Below are positions 1-12,154 of a stretch of 64,000 nucleotides of DNA, piece by piece; position 1 is the stretch's first letter; each line of letters begins with the position of its first letter. Under the pieces are notes generated by a model. It was given only the letters and a program-made list of their open reading frames with translations, did no database searches and was not told the origin of the DNA. The position numbers and the translations under genes are program-made. Source of the stretch: Davidsoniella eucalypti (taxonomy: Eukaryota > Ascomycota > Sordariomycetes > Microascales > Ceratocystidaceae); the NCBI GenBank assembly GCA_004009845.1, contig RMBW01000016.1, positions 1 through 64,000 of the forward strand. Direction: 5' to 3'.

Positions 1-2370
1 ATCTCATCCCCCGCATTTATACTCACAAAAGCCGGCCAGTGTTTGGGTTGAGAAGCCAGAGTCAAGATGAGGGCCGAATAAGAGCTGTAATCCTGGCTGG
101 GAGATGGAACAGCGATGGCAGAGTTAGGGCCTCTGGCGAGGGCATATACATCACCACTGCCACTACGACTAGATATAATAGCTTTATATTTAGGGAATAT
201 AGTAGCAGGTAATGTTGCCAGACCACAAGTCGCGACCGGCGAAACCAAGGTGGTATCCGGGGTTCATTCTGGGGTAAGATCGACGGGGTCATGTGCAGGC
301 TTAGTGGACTTTTATCTTTGATGGTAGTGCATAAGTATATCGTTGGTGCGAAGCGACAGGGTTAGCTGGTCTTTGGAATACGTCGGGAGAATGTCGAGAG
401 CGCAAGCAAACGAAGAGAAAAGGCGCCGCTTGGGAGCCACGATGGATGCAGATGGGATGTCGCGCAGGCCTAGCGGGACAATATTGACAGGCGAATGTTG
501 TCAAGAGACAGAATAATGACAATAAGATAGCGAAAACTGCAGATATGCTCTAGGGTCTGAGGCTCAAGAACAGCGCTGTCACCGACTAAACAAAAGAGCC
601 GCATTTCTCGGCGGCTTTCCGAAGGAGAAGAGGAAAGAAAGAAATGCCGATGAGGCTCATCATACGAGCAAAAAGCTTGTTCTGCCGATTTATCGATTCG
701 TATCTAGCGACCGACGTTTCTTCCAAGAATTCCAGAATGTCTGCCAAGCAAATCGGGACGATCGATTTGACAGTTCTCGGCAGCTTTTGTTGTGATTTCT
801 CACTGTTGTCTTCTGACAGGCCCTTGCTAAAGAACGCTAAAGGGAATGGATGAGAAATACAGCGGAGATGGCCTCATGGAAACTAGCCGACCAATCACTA
901 GGCGGCTAGTTAGATCCACTTAGGCTCTGTTTACGGCTGTCGTGGGGGGTCCTGCCAACTTGGTTATTTGTTCACCCTTTAGCGCCATAAACCCGCTAAG
1001 TCGGTAGTTTTTGCCACTTACTAAGCCATCAACAATAATTCTGCTTCGCCGAACAATAGCCGAAGGCGATGTCTTGCTGTATATCTGCAGCTAAACTACA
1101 ACTGTATTGTTTCTCTTTATGCAGAGACACTAGAATTATCTGGAAACGCGATTGACGCCTCATCTCGACGCACATCAGTCTAACGACTCGATACTCTCTG
1201 AAAGCTAAAGTCAACGCGCTGTTAATGTAGCGCCTCAAATGGGTCTCCCGCACGCCATTCTTTTCCCCACCAAAACGGACTCCCTGGCCGTTTCTGGGGT
1301 TCATTACAGGGCTGTAGTACTGTTGTAGTACTGTACCTTGTTATCTGTACCCTAGCACACCTAAGTGTATTAGTACATATCAGATGTCTTGTTACTTTGC
1401 GACAGCTGGCCCTGGCTTTGGCCGGGGCATTCTTTGGCTTCTTCCTCCCTCTGGGGACCCCGCCTTTTATTGTCCCTGGTTTTTTCTCATCTCTCAGTCT
1501 TCTCGTCCGGCAGATGAAGACAATCTAGATCTGTCCAAATCTAGCAAAGAAAGATTTCGCTTCCTCTCTCGTCTCCTTTGCCTGATGGAGGATATGCTGT
1601 AGTACGGACAACACATATGAATGTATTCAAGTTAAACAAACAGGCAAGCCCTGCTCGCCATGTACAACGCCGGGTATGCAAGTTCACGGAAATGTACATA
1701 TCGGACTGTAGCCGTCAAAATAGCACTCGAGATGAAGCACCGAAAACAGAAGCTGAAGCATTCCAGCAACGACGCCATGACACCTGAATCTGGACAATCA
1801 ACATGGGCATATCCACCCTGAGCAATGGCCAACCAAATAACAGGCCCGATGAGCCCCGGAAGTTCATGAGCAGCAAGTAGAACAACAACCCTTTGTCTCT
1901 GTCTCTCTCTCTCTCTCTCCAATTTTTGGAATTCCCACTCATTCCCTGGTAGACTGGGATGCTTCCTGGCGGAGCAACCTAGACAGGGTAACACCGGCTG
2001 CGAGCGGCGCTGAAGGATCATAGTAAAACATAGTGATGTATTAGTAGCCGGTTTGTTTTGTTAGACTCTGACGTCTAGGATCGATGATGTAAGTTGAGCG
2101 TAGAGAGACTTTTGAAACCATCGAGCAGCACCGTAGCCTATGATGAAAGTCTGCTAGCCGTAGACCTTTGGGTGATTGCTTATTCCTAGAACCCAACTTC
2201 TGTGGAGTATGCGCTTGGACTTGCACCGAAGGGGGCCTCTCTAGCATGTAGTAGCTATTAGTGTATTAGTGTTCTAAGTGCTCTACTACAATGTATGTAG
2301 TACTAGCACTGAAGTCGATCATTGTCTCAAGCCGCTCTTGTCTCACTTGGAACGGCTTCATAGAGTTTGT
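1..2370. other. Intergenic region, no supported gene
   Basis: No open reading frame here exceeds about 130 codons, and none shows a domain, a signal peptide or a plausible spliced continuation. The first 900 bases are moderately GC-rich and could be regulatory sequence or a UTR of a gene lying left of the window, but I see no exon to support this. Variants of a TAGTACTGT-type motif recur near 1315-1380 and 2246-2310. I assign no function. Confidence 0.5.
1896..1919. repeat. (CT)n microsatellite
   Basis: A nearly uninterrupted run of TC/CT dinucleotides, read directly. It lies in non-coding sequence upstream of the sugar transporter. Confidence 0.9.
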
Positions 2371-2376
2371 AAAGTG

Positions 2377-2635
2377 TATATAGTATGGATGGTTTCCCCA
2401 GCTCTTTTGGAATTTTGTTCTTGATCTTCACTCCAAGCTTCTTCTCCAACCCCGATCATCGCCTTCTTCTTCTAGTCTTTGAACATCACATCCTATTCCA
2501 GAAGTCATACGTGCAATAGGTTTCAACCTTGGCCTCTTTGCTTGTTATATCACTTCTATCCATCTATTGTCTTAGGACACACCTTCTTCTACCATCCCTT
2601 CCTTCCCTTCACATTACCACATACACATCTTCACC
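2377..2635 (+). promoter_or_regulatory. Promoter and 5' leader of the sugar transporter
   Basis: A TATATAG box (2377-2383) is followed by about 250 bases strongly enriched in CT-rich tracts, typical of filamentous-fungal core promoters and leaders. The start codon has a good fungal context (CACCATGGG). No transcription start can be fixed from sequence alone. Confidence 0.45.
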
Positions 2636-4397
2636 ATGGGCGAAGTAAAACGCCCTATCCTCATCGGCGCCCCGCTGAACTGGGCCATTACCATGGCTGC
2701 CGGTAGCGGTTTCCTGCTGTTTGGTTATGATCAGGGTGTCATGTCCGGTCTGCTGACTGGCGACGCCTTCATCCGCACATTCCCCCAGATTGACACTACG
2801 TCAGTGGGTAACCACGGCGACTCTACGATACAGGGAACCGTTGTTGCCATCTACGAGATTGGGTGCTTCATCGGCGCTCTGTTCTGCATGGTTTATGGTG
2901 AGCGTATGGGACGCAGAATGTCTATTCTTGTTGGTTGCATAATTCTATCTATTGGTGCTATTCTCCAGGCTTCGGCCTTTAGCCTTGGTCAAATGATTGC
3001 TGGTCGTATTATTGCTGGTTTCGGCAACGGTATGAATACTAGCACGATTCGTAAGTTTTATCAAATCAACAGACACAAAATATTGTAAACATACTAACAT
3101 GCCAATCAACAGCTATGTGGCATTCCGAATTGATGAAGCCTACCAGCCGTGGGCGTGGTCTTAGCATCGAGTTCTGCACCAACATTTTCGGTGTCATGTT
3201 CTCTTACTGGGTTGATTATGGCATGAGCTACGTCAACAACGATGCGCAGTTCCGCTTCCCTCTTGCTCTACAGGTTGTCTTTGCTGCGTTGACCTTTTTC
3301 CTGGTTCTTGCACTGCCTGAGTCTCCCCGTTGGCTGATTGCCCACGACCGTCTTGAGGAGGCCCGTATGATTCTCTGGGCTGTTGAGAAGGATGCTGCTA
3401 CCCTTGACCGCGAGAGCGAACAGGTTATCCAGAACTTCAACGAGATCCAGGTTGCCATCACTGAAGAACGCCAGGCTAGCAATGGCCTTGGTTACCGCGC
3501 CATGTTGACCAACGGCAAGCAGCGCTTCTTCCACCGCACCATGCTGGGTGTTGGTATTCAGATGATGCAGCAGCTAAGTGGTATCAACGTTATCACCTAC
3601 GTGAGTTTTGCCTCTTCTCTATCATAACTTACAATGACTGACATAGAGTCTATAGTACGCTACCTATATATTCGAGACCTCTGTCGGCATGTCGCACAAC
3701 TCAGCCCTTCTGCTTGCCGGCTTTAACGGTGTTGCTTACTTGGCTTCATCTCTGCTGCCCATCTGGATTTTGGATCGTCTCGGCCGCCGCAAGCTGATGC
3801 TGTTTGCTGTTGTCGGCCAGGGCTGCTGTATGGCCGTCCTCGCTGGTACTATTCGTGATGGTGGCCACACTGCTGGTCTAGTTGCCACTACCATGCTTTT
3901 CGGCTTCAACTTCTTCTTCTCCATTGGTTTCCTGGCTATCCCGTGGCTGCGTAAGTTGCTCCCAACATCGATATCCCACGACTACTGCATGGTAATCTCG
4001 AGACTAACAAACCCTGATAGTGCCTGCCGAGTATACCCCTCTTGCTGTGCGTACCCGCGCTACTGCTCTCGCTACCGCTGCCAACTGGCTCTGCAACTTC
4101 CTTGTCGTAGAAGTCACTCCCACATCGATCGAAAAGATTGGCTGGAGAACTTACATTTATTTCTGCGTCTTCAACTTTTCCTTCATCCCCATCATTTACT
4201 TCCTATACCCCGAGACCCAGAACCTGTCTCTGGAGCAGATCGATCGCCTATTCAGCGGCGACAAGGTCCAGCTACACTGGAAGAACAGCATGGGTGCTCC
4301 TGGTGGCTCAGACGAAATCGAGGCTGCCTCGAGCGGCAACGAGAAGGAGGGCAAGAGCAGCAAGAGCGAAATTGTTCAGGCTGAGCATGTGAACTAA
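2636..4397 (+). CDS. MFS sugar (hexose-type) transporter, four exons
   Basis: Predicted plasma-membrane sugar transporter of the major facilitator superfamily, importing hexose or a related sugar with protons. Exons are 2636-3050, 3113-3600, 3656-3950 and 4021-4397; introns are 62, 55 and 70 nt, with CTAAC branch sites in introns 1 and 3. Splicing gives 524 residues, a normal length with about 12 membrane segments. Family hallmarks in order: LFGYDQGVMSG in TM1, GERMGRRMS in the TM2-3 loop, PESPRWLIAHDR before the central loop, QQLSGINVITYYATYIFE in TM7 (rebuilt exactly by the second splice), DRLGRRKL in the TM8-9 loop, PAEYTPLAVRTRATALATA near TM10, and YPETQNLSLEQID after TM12. The tail is hydrophilic with Ser/Lys/Glu. 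The substrate cannot be read from sequence. All frames are intact, so the gene is probably functional. Confidence 0.95.
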
Positions 4398-4988
4398 ACC
4401 ATGCTGAAGTAAAAGAGGAAGTTGAGGATAATTCAGCCCTTGATTCTGTGTTTCGTTTATGAATGATTCCCAAATCGTGATATGTTAGCCATATCAATTG
4501 TATATTATATAGGGGGATTTAGGCAAGAGGTTATAGCTATGCCTAGTCGGAATTATCTGACAACTAATGATATGCGAAGACATGATCGCATTGTACCTAA
4601 GACTGTACCATAAGTCAATAATCTTTGGTAATACAAGCAAAGATAGAATTTTATCTTGATTTTCAAAAGAACCAAAAGCGGCAACGATGAGATGTCGGTG
4701 ATATATCTATAATCTGGCTGTACATGTAATTGGAGCTATGTCACACACCATAAACCTATAGTGTCTATGGGGATTTAGGGACCAAGGGTACCTTCATAAA
4801 TTATATAATACGCAGCAGACATACAACAATGTAGAGATCGAAGCACGCTTCTAACTTGGCTTACAAGAAACTTAACCTGTTGATCAGACACCTAGGTGTC
4901 TGTGCGAGCGACATAAAGCTCGTTAAACAAGTAAACTCCGGCTTCTCCTTGTCCTTTGACACCAAGACCGCAATGGCCTCGGCTAAAG
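4398..4988. other. 3' flank of the transporter, no gene seen
   Basis: AT-rich non-coding sequence containing the transporter 3' UTR. No clear polyadenylation hexamer can be fixed and no RNA gene is seen. Confidence 0.5.
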
Positions 4989-5192
4989 ATGGACAAAGTG
5001 GCATCTGTCTTCAGCGGCTGCACAGCTGGTGCCGCAGCCAGGCGGCACACCTATGTGGTAAACCGTGTCCCCAAGAACACAAAAAACATTATTGGTCAGG
5101 TCAGCCTGGAGACTCTTCCAAGAATCCAAGAAGAGATCGAAAGCCAGCTAGGTGCTGAGACCGTCCTGACACCACATTCAAATGATAGATAG
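4989..5192 (+). CDS. Short hypothetical ORF (67 aa), possibly a gene fragment
   Basis: A 67-codon ORF beginning MDKVASVFSGCTAGAA and ending at a stop 80 bases before the convergent kinase-like gene. It is locally more GC-rich than its flanks and the composition looks protein-like (Ala/Val-rich start, then an acidic IQEEIESQLGAE segment). I recognise no family. No good promoter is visible, and upstream in-frame sequence has no extended coding potential. It may be a relic of a longer gene or chance. Confidence 0.25.
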   Translation: MDKVASVFSGCTAGAAARRHTYVVNRVPKNTKNIIGQVSLETLPRIQEEIESQLGAETVLTPHSNDR

Positions 5193-5273
5193 ACATATGT
5201 ATAAACCCTTCCCTAACCTTAACAAACAAAGAAATAATGAAAACCCGAAAGTCTACTCCGATTATTCCAAGAC

Positions 5274-7937
5274 TTATTGATGACGGGGCCTCTTGTTTTG
5301 AACCTCCTCATTTCTTATGTCGTCCTGGCCGCTTCTCTTGGGATGATTTTCTGGTTCTAGTGGATATAAACGGGAACGATCAAAGTCGATGATCATAAGT
5401 CGTTTGTACTGTTCGTGGTATAAAACGTTCGGTCCTCTAATATCACCGTGGTCAACTCCTAGCTCACGAATTTTGGATTCCAAGAAATCAACATTAGTCT
5501 CCTCTAGACTGGCCACTGGTCGACCTGAGTATGACATTAGAAGAATATGTCTGTTTATTTGAAAATTTATACAGAGATTCTTTTCCAATGAAATATAGCC
5601 TAAACATACTGGCACAATGGAGCCCTGCAAGCTGTACAACCGATCATACACATGCATCTCATGCTTGATAATAGGGAGGCATACATCTACAACAGCTTTG
5701 CCTACAAATGTATACCCGTAAGGGTGTGCAGTGAGTTTGACGATGGACCCAATGAACCCCTGTGCTGAGGTCACTTGGCAATATGAGCCCAGGTCAGTGT
5801 CTAGCTGGCTTTTAATAACCACACACAACTCTGCCATGGTTATAGGGTGGACATACACTCCCGCAAAGCTTGACTTGACAGCGGCCTGGTGTAACTCCCA
5901 ATTGGGACATTGAACATCCAATGGAGTGCCCCTCTGGAGACCCAGGAGGCATTCTTGGGTGCAGAATTTATCATGGGGCTTTGGCTTTGTTGCACTAGGG
6001 CCAGTGCTTGACAGAGTAGATGGCTTACATTTGTCAGCTGGTGCTCTTTCGACTGTTTCCTTTACAGGTTGGTGAATGATGTTGTCTCTGTGGCTGGTAG
6101 GAAGAGATTTGGAAAAGTCCGGTAATGGCGAGTTTTTCAATGATGGTAATGCTGTTTGGGGAGCATCACGAACATCATCTTCTCCAGTAGGGTACAAGTT
6201 GGGCCAAGTAACAAGTTGCAGTTGTCGATTTGCCAACTGATCTTCGTTTAGTATAGGCTGTCGAAGGCTAAGTAGTGCTAGAGTAGAAACGAGGGCTAAG
6301 GGAGTTTGTTTGATGGAATTGCGAATGTCTTCGGTAGGGCTTATCTCTGGAACTAGAGCCTTGGCATGCCGAAAGGGAATATCGGGCGTGCTTTGGTCAT
6401 ATGAAAAGACACGGTAATGCAATAGTCCCGGGTCTTCCTTGTCAATATGCAAAAGAAGTATGACTTGACCAGTTGCTATATATCCATACAACATGCCCCC
6501 AGACGTCATAAAATGGTATACTTGGCAAATAGCTTGCACAAAGAATCTTGAAACGACCTTAGAAATGCCGACTTGTGGCTCACCCGAGTCAGCATCCGTC
6601 TGCAACTGTGAGGATGTTATCACATCACTAAAAATGGAACTGTCTTGATTAGACCTAAGAATCTGGTCCACTTGTTTTGGTGAGGCTTTGTGGGCTGCCT
6701 TGAACTCTATGACGAACAGGTTTCTCTCATGTGTCTTAACTCGTTTCTCGGAACATGTTCTATCTGGAAAAGCAGGTGGTGATTGTGCCCTTTGCTTTTG
6801 GGGGTTGAGTGCACGTGAATGTAAGTGAAAGTCATCAGATAGACTGTTCGGTGGTTCTTGGGCAGTCGATGACATTGTAGCAAACTGTATCAGTGGATCG
6901 TGTGGTGGGTCTGCATCCAAAGCAGAAGCAGGAGCATCTATGCCAAGTTGCCTTGACATATTCTGCAAATATGCCATAAAATCATCTGTAAAGCGGGGGT
7001 TGCTGGTGAAGACAATATTGTCCAGAGCGGCCAGATCGTTTGGGTCGTTTGAGTCGTTTGAGTCGTTTGAGTCGTTTGAGTCGTTTGAGTCGTTTGAGTC
7101 ACTAGCGGCACCAGCCTCATTATTGGAGGCAACACTAGGTTGGGCTTTTAGATAGGCGTTAATGATTTCTGTGACTGGAATTTGGATTGTATCTCTGTGG
7201 AAGTAAACAACATCCATCTCACATCCTAGTTGGAGGTCTCTCAGCGTAAATTGCCTGCTACCAATATCCAAGATGCTAGAGAATAAACCTTCATCCTTGA
7301 AGGTCGACTCGAGTAAGGAAAATGAAGATTCATGAATAGCTTCAAAGTCAGTCCAGGGGCGAAGCTCACGGGGATAGAACCTGTGGTGAACTGAGGTAGG
7401 GCTACCGGTTGTGAGCAACTTTGAATTTGCCGGATACAATCGTAGTGTTCGATAGTTCATTGCAAAATTGAAATAAACAAATTTGTGGAATGTTAAAGGA
7501 GCCTGTGCCGCTAATCGTTTTTTTGATTCTTCTTCACGGAGTCGTGATTCTTCTCTTTCGCGTTCCAACTGGCGTTTGGTTTCAGCTTCACGATTTTGTG
7601 ATTCTTCGTCGCGACGTCGTGATTCTTTTCTTTCGTGTTCCAACTTGCGTTTGGTTTCAGCTTCACGATTTCGTGATTTTTCGTCGCGGAGTCGTGATTC
7701 TTTTTTGAGGCGTCGAATTTCTTCGTCGCGGAGTCTTAATTCTTCTCTGAGGCGTTGAATCTCCGCTTGTTGATCATTGTCTGCTGTCGAATATGGAGCT
7801 ACTAGATCTGCATTGGATTTTGCATCCACTGTAGCCTTGGTTGTTGTAGCTTCAACAACCTATCGTTGATAATTGTTAGTTATATATCATTGTATAACTT
7901 TGACTTGCCATTTTACCTTTTGCTTTTCCTCTTCCAT
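5274..7937 (-). CDS. Coiled-coil protein with FKA (nuclease-like) and kinase-like domains
   Basis: Large intracellular fungal protein, about 868 aa. The uninterrupted frame begins at 7829 only with GTG, but a better model adds a 21-nt first exon (7937-7917, MEEEKQK) joined in phase across a 57-nt intron (7916-7860) with GTAAAA donor, AACTAACA branch and TAG acceptor. Residues about 37-127 are a charged Arg/Glu coiled coil built from imperfect repeats (RDEES..NREAETKR). A DSN tripeptide repeat lies at about 265-285. The segment around 388, FVIEFKAAHK, followed by a GYIATGQVILLLHI stretch, resembles the PD-(D/E)XK-like 'FKA' module found before kinase domains in many fungal proteins. The C-terminus has a kinase-type catalytic loop, HGDIRGPNVL (about 810), and IIDFDRSR in place of DFG (about 830). 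A clear glycine-rich loop is not seen, so activity is uncertain. Family and role are inferred; the substrate is unknown. Confidence 0.8.
7036..7098. repeat. Seven-unit 9-bp coding minisatellite
   Basis: Seven tandem copies of TCGTTTGAG (first unit TCGTTTGGG) lie in frame inside the kinase-like gene and encode Asp-Ser-Asn repeats. The 9-bp period keeps the frame open, so the tract can vary in length without breaking the protein. Confidence 0.95.
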
Positions 7938-8500
7938 GACAAACTGCAATATTCAAATCAAGTGTCGTGTTTAGTTGGTTATAGAAGATGCGAAGCGAGA
8001 AATCTCAGGAAAATAATTGTGTATTTGGAGCGTGTAAGACTGAATGTTGTCCGATGTTCTTCTATTATAGTTGAAGATGTGCCAGCAGAAAACAAAAACA
8101 GCCTTTTAATATAAGTTTGCAGCTAGTTATCTTCCAATCAGCAAATCATAAAATGTTGTGGTTTTATTTAGCTATAGCTACTGCTTAAGCAATCAGCTTA
8201 CTTACTTCTTTACTACAGAACACTGCCCACTAAATTGCTTTCATACAGTTAATGATGACGATGATGATTTTATTTATAGTCTGGAGATTTATCTAAGAGC
8301 TCCTTTTCAACTCCGGGCGAGGCCGTGTTTTCTGTCACCAATTTTCTATGTTCCTAGTATCCGGGACTGCTGAGACTAGTCTGGCATCCATCCCTTTTAC
8401 AGTAGCAACAACCTGCGTCTCCTTTTAAAGCCAAAAAAAAAAAAAAACCTAATATGAATACTAATAAACAAAGGAAAAAGAAAAGAGATTTCCATGATCC
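7938..8500. other. Upstream region of the kinase-like gene; no other gene
   Basis: AT-rich sequence containing the putative promoter of the minus-strand gene (from 7938 rightward) and an A-homopolymer of about 15 bases near 8432. No second gene is supported. Confidence 0.5.
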
Positions 8501-9245
8501 TCAACTCTGCTCACTCTGCAGTGCCTGTTTTTGTGCCTTTTTTGCCAGTGTTCTTCTACCTTTCATGGTCATGAGTAGTTTTTTGGTGAATACTCTGCCC
8601 CAAGGTTTCAGCCTTTTGCGACAGGTCCAAATGTGGGTCCTTTCCTTGTCTTTGCCACACCTGTGGCATCCCATTGTGGCGTTCTCGTGGCCAAACCTCT
8701 CATGATATTCTTTGAAGTCACCATGACCAGAGAGTGCGGCCAGTCCTTGACTGATTCTTGTCCCCCCAGGTATGGCGACTTCTCGAGAGGGAAACCCCAT
8801 TTCTCGCCTCTCCATGTTGTCTCTGATGACTACCTGCTCGTAGAACCATTCCTTGAACTTTACCTGTTTATGTTCCCTAAACCACCTGTAAGCTCCTGCT
8901 ATAGACATGGAGTGTTCTGGAGTGCATTTGGCCGAGCCTTTTGCTAGTGCATCGGCTCTCTCATTGCCGCTGATTCCCTTGTGCCCGGGAGTCCAGATGC
9001 AGTAGACCTCTGCCTATCAGCCCATTTTTCAATGTCTGAATAAGCTTCTTGGCCTCGTCAATTGCCTCCTGTGAGGATCCTGCATTGTTGTGTGATCCAT
9101 TTACGCGGGACACCGCGGCCCTGTTGTCGAGGCAGATTCAGACGCTTGTACACCTGTCCGTCAATGTCGGGGTGAGGCCTTTAAGTCTATATAGCATCGC
9201 AAATATTTCTGCCATGACCTCTTTCCATCTGCGCTTTCATACAGT
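8501..9245 (-). pseudogene. LINE retrotransposon ORF2 relic: RNase H and C-terminal tail
   Basis: Read leftward, the segment around 9010-8920 encodes IWTPGHKGISGNERADALA, the RNase H motif of fungal non-LTR retrotransposons. It runs without a break into an open frame (8908-8501) containing GHGDFKEYHERFGHE, CHRCGKDKERTHIWTC and a basic tail. The GHGDF..YH.RF and zinc-knuckle-like arrangement is the usual C-terminal block of fungal LINE ORF2. Upstream of about 9020 the RNase H frame is shifted, and no reverse transcriptase is found, so this is a dead 5'-truncated copy. Family assignment is established knowledge from motifs; the subfamily (Tad1-like) is inferred. Confidence 0.75.
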
Positions 9246-9249
9246 TATT

Positions 9250-9395
9250 TAGTTGGAATAATATATCAACTCCCGTATGGGGGAATCTTCGAGGACCATT
9301 AGGGTTTCTCGACGTCTAACGATTCACTAGGGTCGGATCCACGTGATCCACATAAAGACATAAAGGATAAATAAATAATGAATAAATTAAGAGTG
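9250..9395 (+). mobile_element. 3'-terminal fragment of a retroposon (second copy at 62.24-62.96 kb)
   Basis: About 100 bases starting at GGGGGAATCTTCGAGG are nearly identical to 62,857-62,961 and end in a TAAA-rich tail. The copy at 62 kb is flanked by a target-site duplication, which identifies this block as the 3' end of a retroposon. Here only the last ~130 bases are recognisable and no target-site duplication was found. Confidence 0.7.
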
Positions 9396-10721
9396 ATAGA
9401 TGTTCCTTATATGGTTGCCCTACTGCCTCGTTCTGAATTGTCTCTCTTATGGCTTGGGTGACTTTAGACTGAGGCGTTAGGGGAAATTAAAGCACTGACT
9501 GATTCGACCTGATATCTCTTACAGCATAATTCACTACATTGAACTTCCTATTTCGGACCTTTTAGCAAGTTGGAAGACCGAGACAGACTGACTACTTTGA
9601 GACTAGAAATAGAGTTCATGGTGCGAACCTTGCACTAACATTGAGGATATGTTGGCGAAGGGGAATTCATTAGGGTATAATGAAGAATATTCATGAAGTC
9701 ATTGATCGTCAAACAGCAACTCTTACACTAACTTGAAGACACATAGCAGGAGCTATGTAGAGTACTATCGCTGTGAATATAATACAAAATTCTTGATGTC
9801 TATATTTACATATGTATACATATATGTAGTGGAAATATTTCCCCTAGGTGTTTGGCGGTCAAGGGGGCGACTCACTAGCTCTGGCGACTCGTTGATGATG
9901 GTCGACAAGAGCACCTAGAAACTAGATGAAGAAAATAAATGGAAGTTTTTTTTCTTTTTCATGCTTCTGTTATCGAACATATATACGGGTCAAAGATGTA
10001 ATGTACCTGCTTGACTAAGTTAGTATGAGTCTACTAGTAAGAAGAGGGCGTCGACTTAACATCCGGCATTATTTCATCAATAGGCATAGTTAAACTACTT
10101 TAAACAAGACTCTCTCTAAAGAATATCTTCCAAGTTAATAAACCTCACACAATCACTATAAGTCAACGCAAGAGACTTTATGCTACAGCCTTTAGCAGGG
10201 ATGCTCAAGAAATTATGGGTCTAACTTGAGTTCTTAATGTTATCTACGTATCTACCATTAGAGAAAACAAGTAGTAGTACACCGCTTTTCATATTCAGCA
10301 CTCCCCACTTTTGACGACCCCTAGCCCCCAAAAAACAGCCTTGACTATGACTTCAAACTCTAAAACCGAGCCTCTTCTAGTTAACTGCTTGCTCTTTGCC
10401 TATCTGTACTTTTATACTTCGTGTTTTTAGCTAAGTCATAATGCCCTCATTTTTTGCTTTTCGTAATGAAAGTTTTAGGATTATTTGACTATCTTGCTTG
10501 TAGTTAAGGTTTGTCGCAATTGCTTGAGTAGGGTTCTGACCCTAGTTGTAGGGCTAGCCCTGGAGGGGACTAAAGTATCACAGACGACGTTAGGTGAAGC
10601 GCAAGATAAAATACGAGACGGAATTCAAACTGTATAAAAGCAATCGAAAGAAACTTGATGAAGAGATGAAAATGGAGATACCCTAGGTAAAAGGACTATG
10701 ATACTCTACATCCCATCATTT
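9396..10721. other. AT-rich region with no gene seen
   Basis: No ORF of note, no protein motif and no tandem array. Probably decayed repeat sequence. Confidence 0.5.
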
Positions 10722-11534
10722 CCTAGTTTGTATATTTAGCCAGGTAGTCTGATGTCATGATGAGGATCGATGATTTTCTTGTGGGTGTGTCTATGAAAGA
10801 AGAGCACCTACACAAGCTGGTGGATCGAGACAGAGTAATGATATCAAGACTGGAAGCCGAGTTCATGAACTAAATTTTGTACCAATTTTGGATTGTATAT
10901 GTCCCATGGACCATTCACAAAGGGGATGTTTATTTATACATATTATATAATTTGTTAAACAGTAAGGTGTATCACCATGCAATTACAAAGAAGAAGCCAC
11001 GAAAAGTAATACGGTGATCAAAGAACCACTGGAGGTTTTTCGTACAGACCTGTAAATTTGATCAAGTTATAAAAAAAAACATCATGTTATGAAAGAATAG
11101 TGTACTGGTACTCATTCTGTTTATCATAAGTATGAACTCATCTCATTGTGCTGCCATTGACGAAATTTTCATTTTTTTATAATTAGATTGCGTTCTTGTT
11201 TGAACTAGAAAACATACAGACTTAAGACATTCATGGAATAGCTCCATACGATAAATGAATTAAAAAATATATATATGAGATTCATGGATGGGAGGATGTA
11301 CTTTCGGCCCGCTCGGGCCTAGCAAACTCTGGACAAACTTGAGGCTTCTGGTGTGACCAGCATCGGATTAATCATTGTTATTTGTGTAGTATATATAGTA
11401 TATATGGCCATAGCTTCTCAGTTAGATAAGATATCAATCTTCACCGTCGGCATTAGCGGCTGGCTGTTTTACTGTACAACAAAACAATGTTGAGGTCCAA
11501 GCAGACACTATAAAGATAGAGACAACAAGGTACC
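10722..11534 (+). repeat. Dispersed repeat R2, copy 1
   Basis: About 0.8 kb closely similar to 21,822-22,591 (plus) and 55,042-55,815 (minus), with shorter matches at 12.3-12.57 kb (minus) and 32.83-33.27 kb (plus). Near its 5' side it encodes a short ORF with HLHKLVDRDRVMISRLEAEF. It ends with GACAACAAGGTACCT. In the 12.3 kb copy the same ORF lies close to LINE RNase H sequence, so R2 is probably an internally deleted LINE derivative (inference). Confidence 0.75.
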
Positions 11535-12154
11535 TAATAGACAAATCTCATCTGTTGTTTTTGGTATTAGAGTGTAATCTAGCACTGGTGCCTCTACATG
11601 AATAATTTACTAATCATCTTTCAATTTGTTGTCTGAATGAATAGTTACCTCCCATGTTAATTTAGGTAAAAGAATGGAAAAGGTTTGAAGCCTGTTTTGG
11701 TATTATTTTGGTAGCTATGTGACTTTAGTTGACTTAACTTACATTTTTCAGTGGTCAATCTTTTGTCTTTGGGGCTCCAAGTTCCTTTTACCTTTGTATT
11801 TCCTTTGCCTTACCCTAGTTAGTTGTGTCAAAGTTTACAAGGATGATGTCCAATATCTTAATATCAAGTATCAGGAGGCAGAAACCCAGAGTAACTACTA
11901 TAATCATAAAGGGTCTAGATACGTCGTGGTAGGAGGTAGTTATCTTAGAAAATATGAGAAACAATCGTTGTGATCATTGAGTCATTACCGATGTATTTTC
12001 CCAGTTTTTTTCTTTCATTGCAAGTCCAACATAGAAGAACTAGAATACAAAGAGGACACAATGTAGTTACAAATAGAGTGTTTAGTTGGATACTGTAGTA
12101 GGGGCTGTAGAAATATAGTACGGTACTTCCTGCACAGGGACACAAACATCTTGA
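11535..12154. other. AT-rich region with no gene seen
   Basis: The ORF at 11,719-11,973 (84 aa, hydrophobic start) shows no recognisable family and has no supporting context. Nothing else is visible. Confidence 0.4.

Noticed and set aside
7483..7758. Plus-strand ORFs of 72-91 aa rich in Arg/Ser
   Set aside because: Shadow frames of the coiled-coil repeats of the minus-strand kinase-like gene.
7827..7829. GTG as the start of the kinase-like protein
   Set aside because: Nuclear fungal genes start with ATG; an in-phase upstream exon with ATG and good splice signals exists at 7917-7937.
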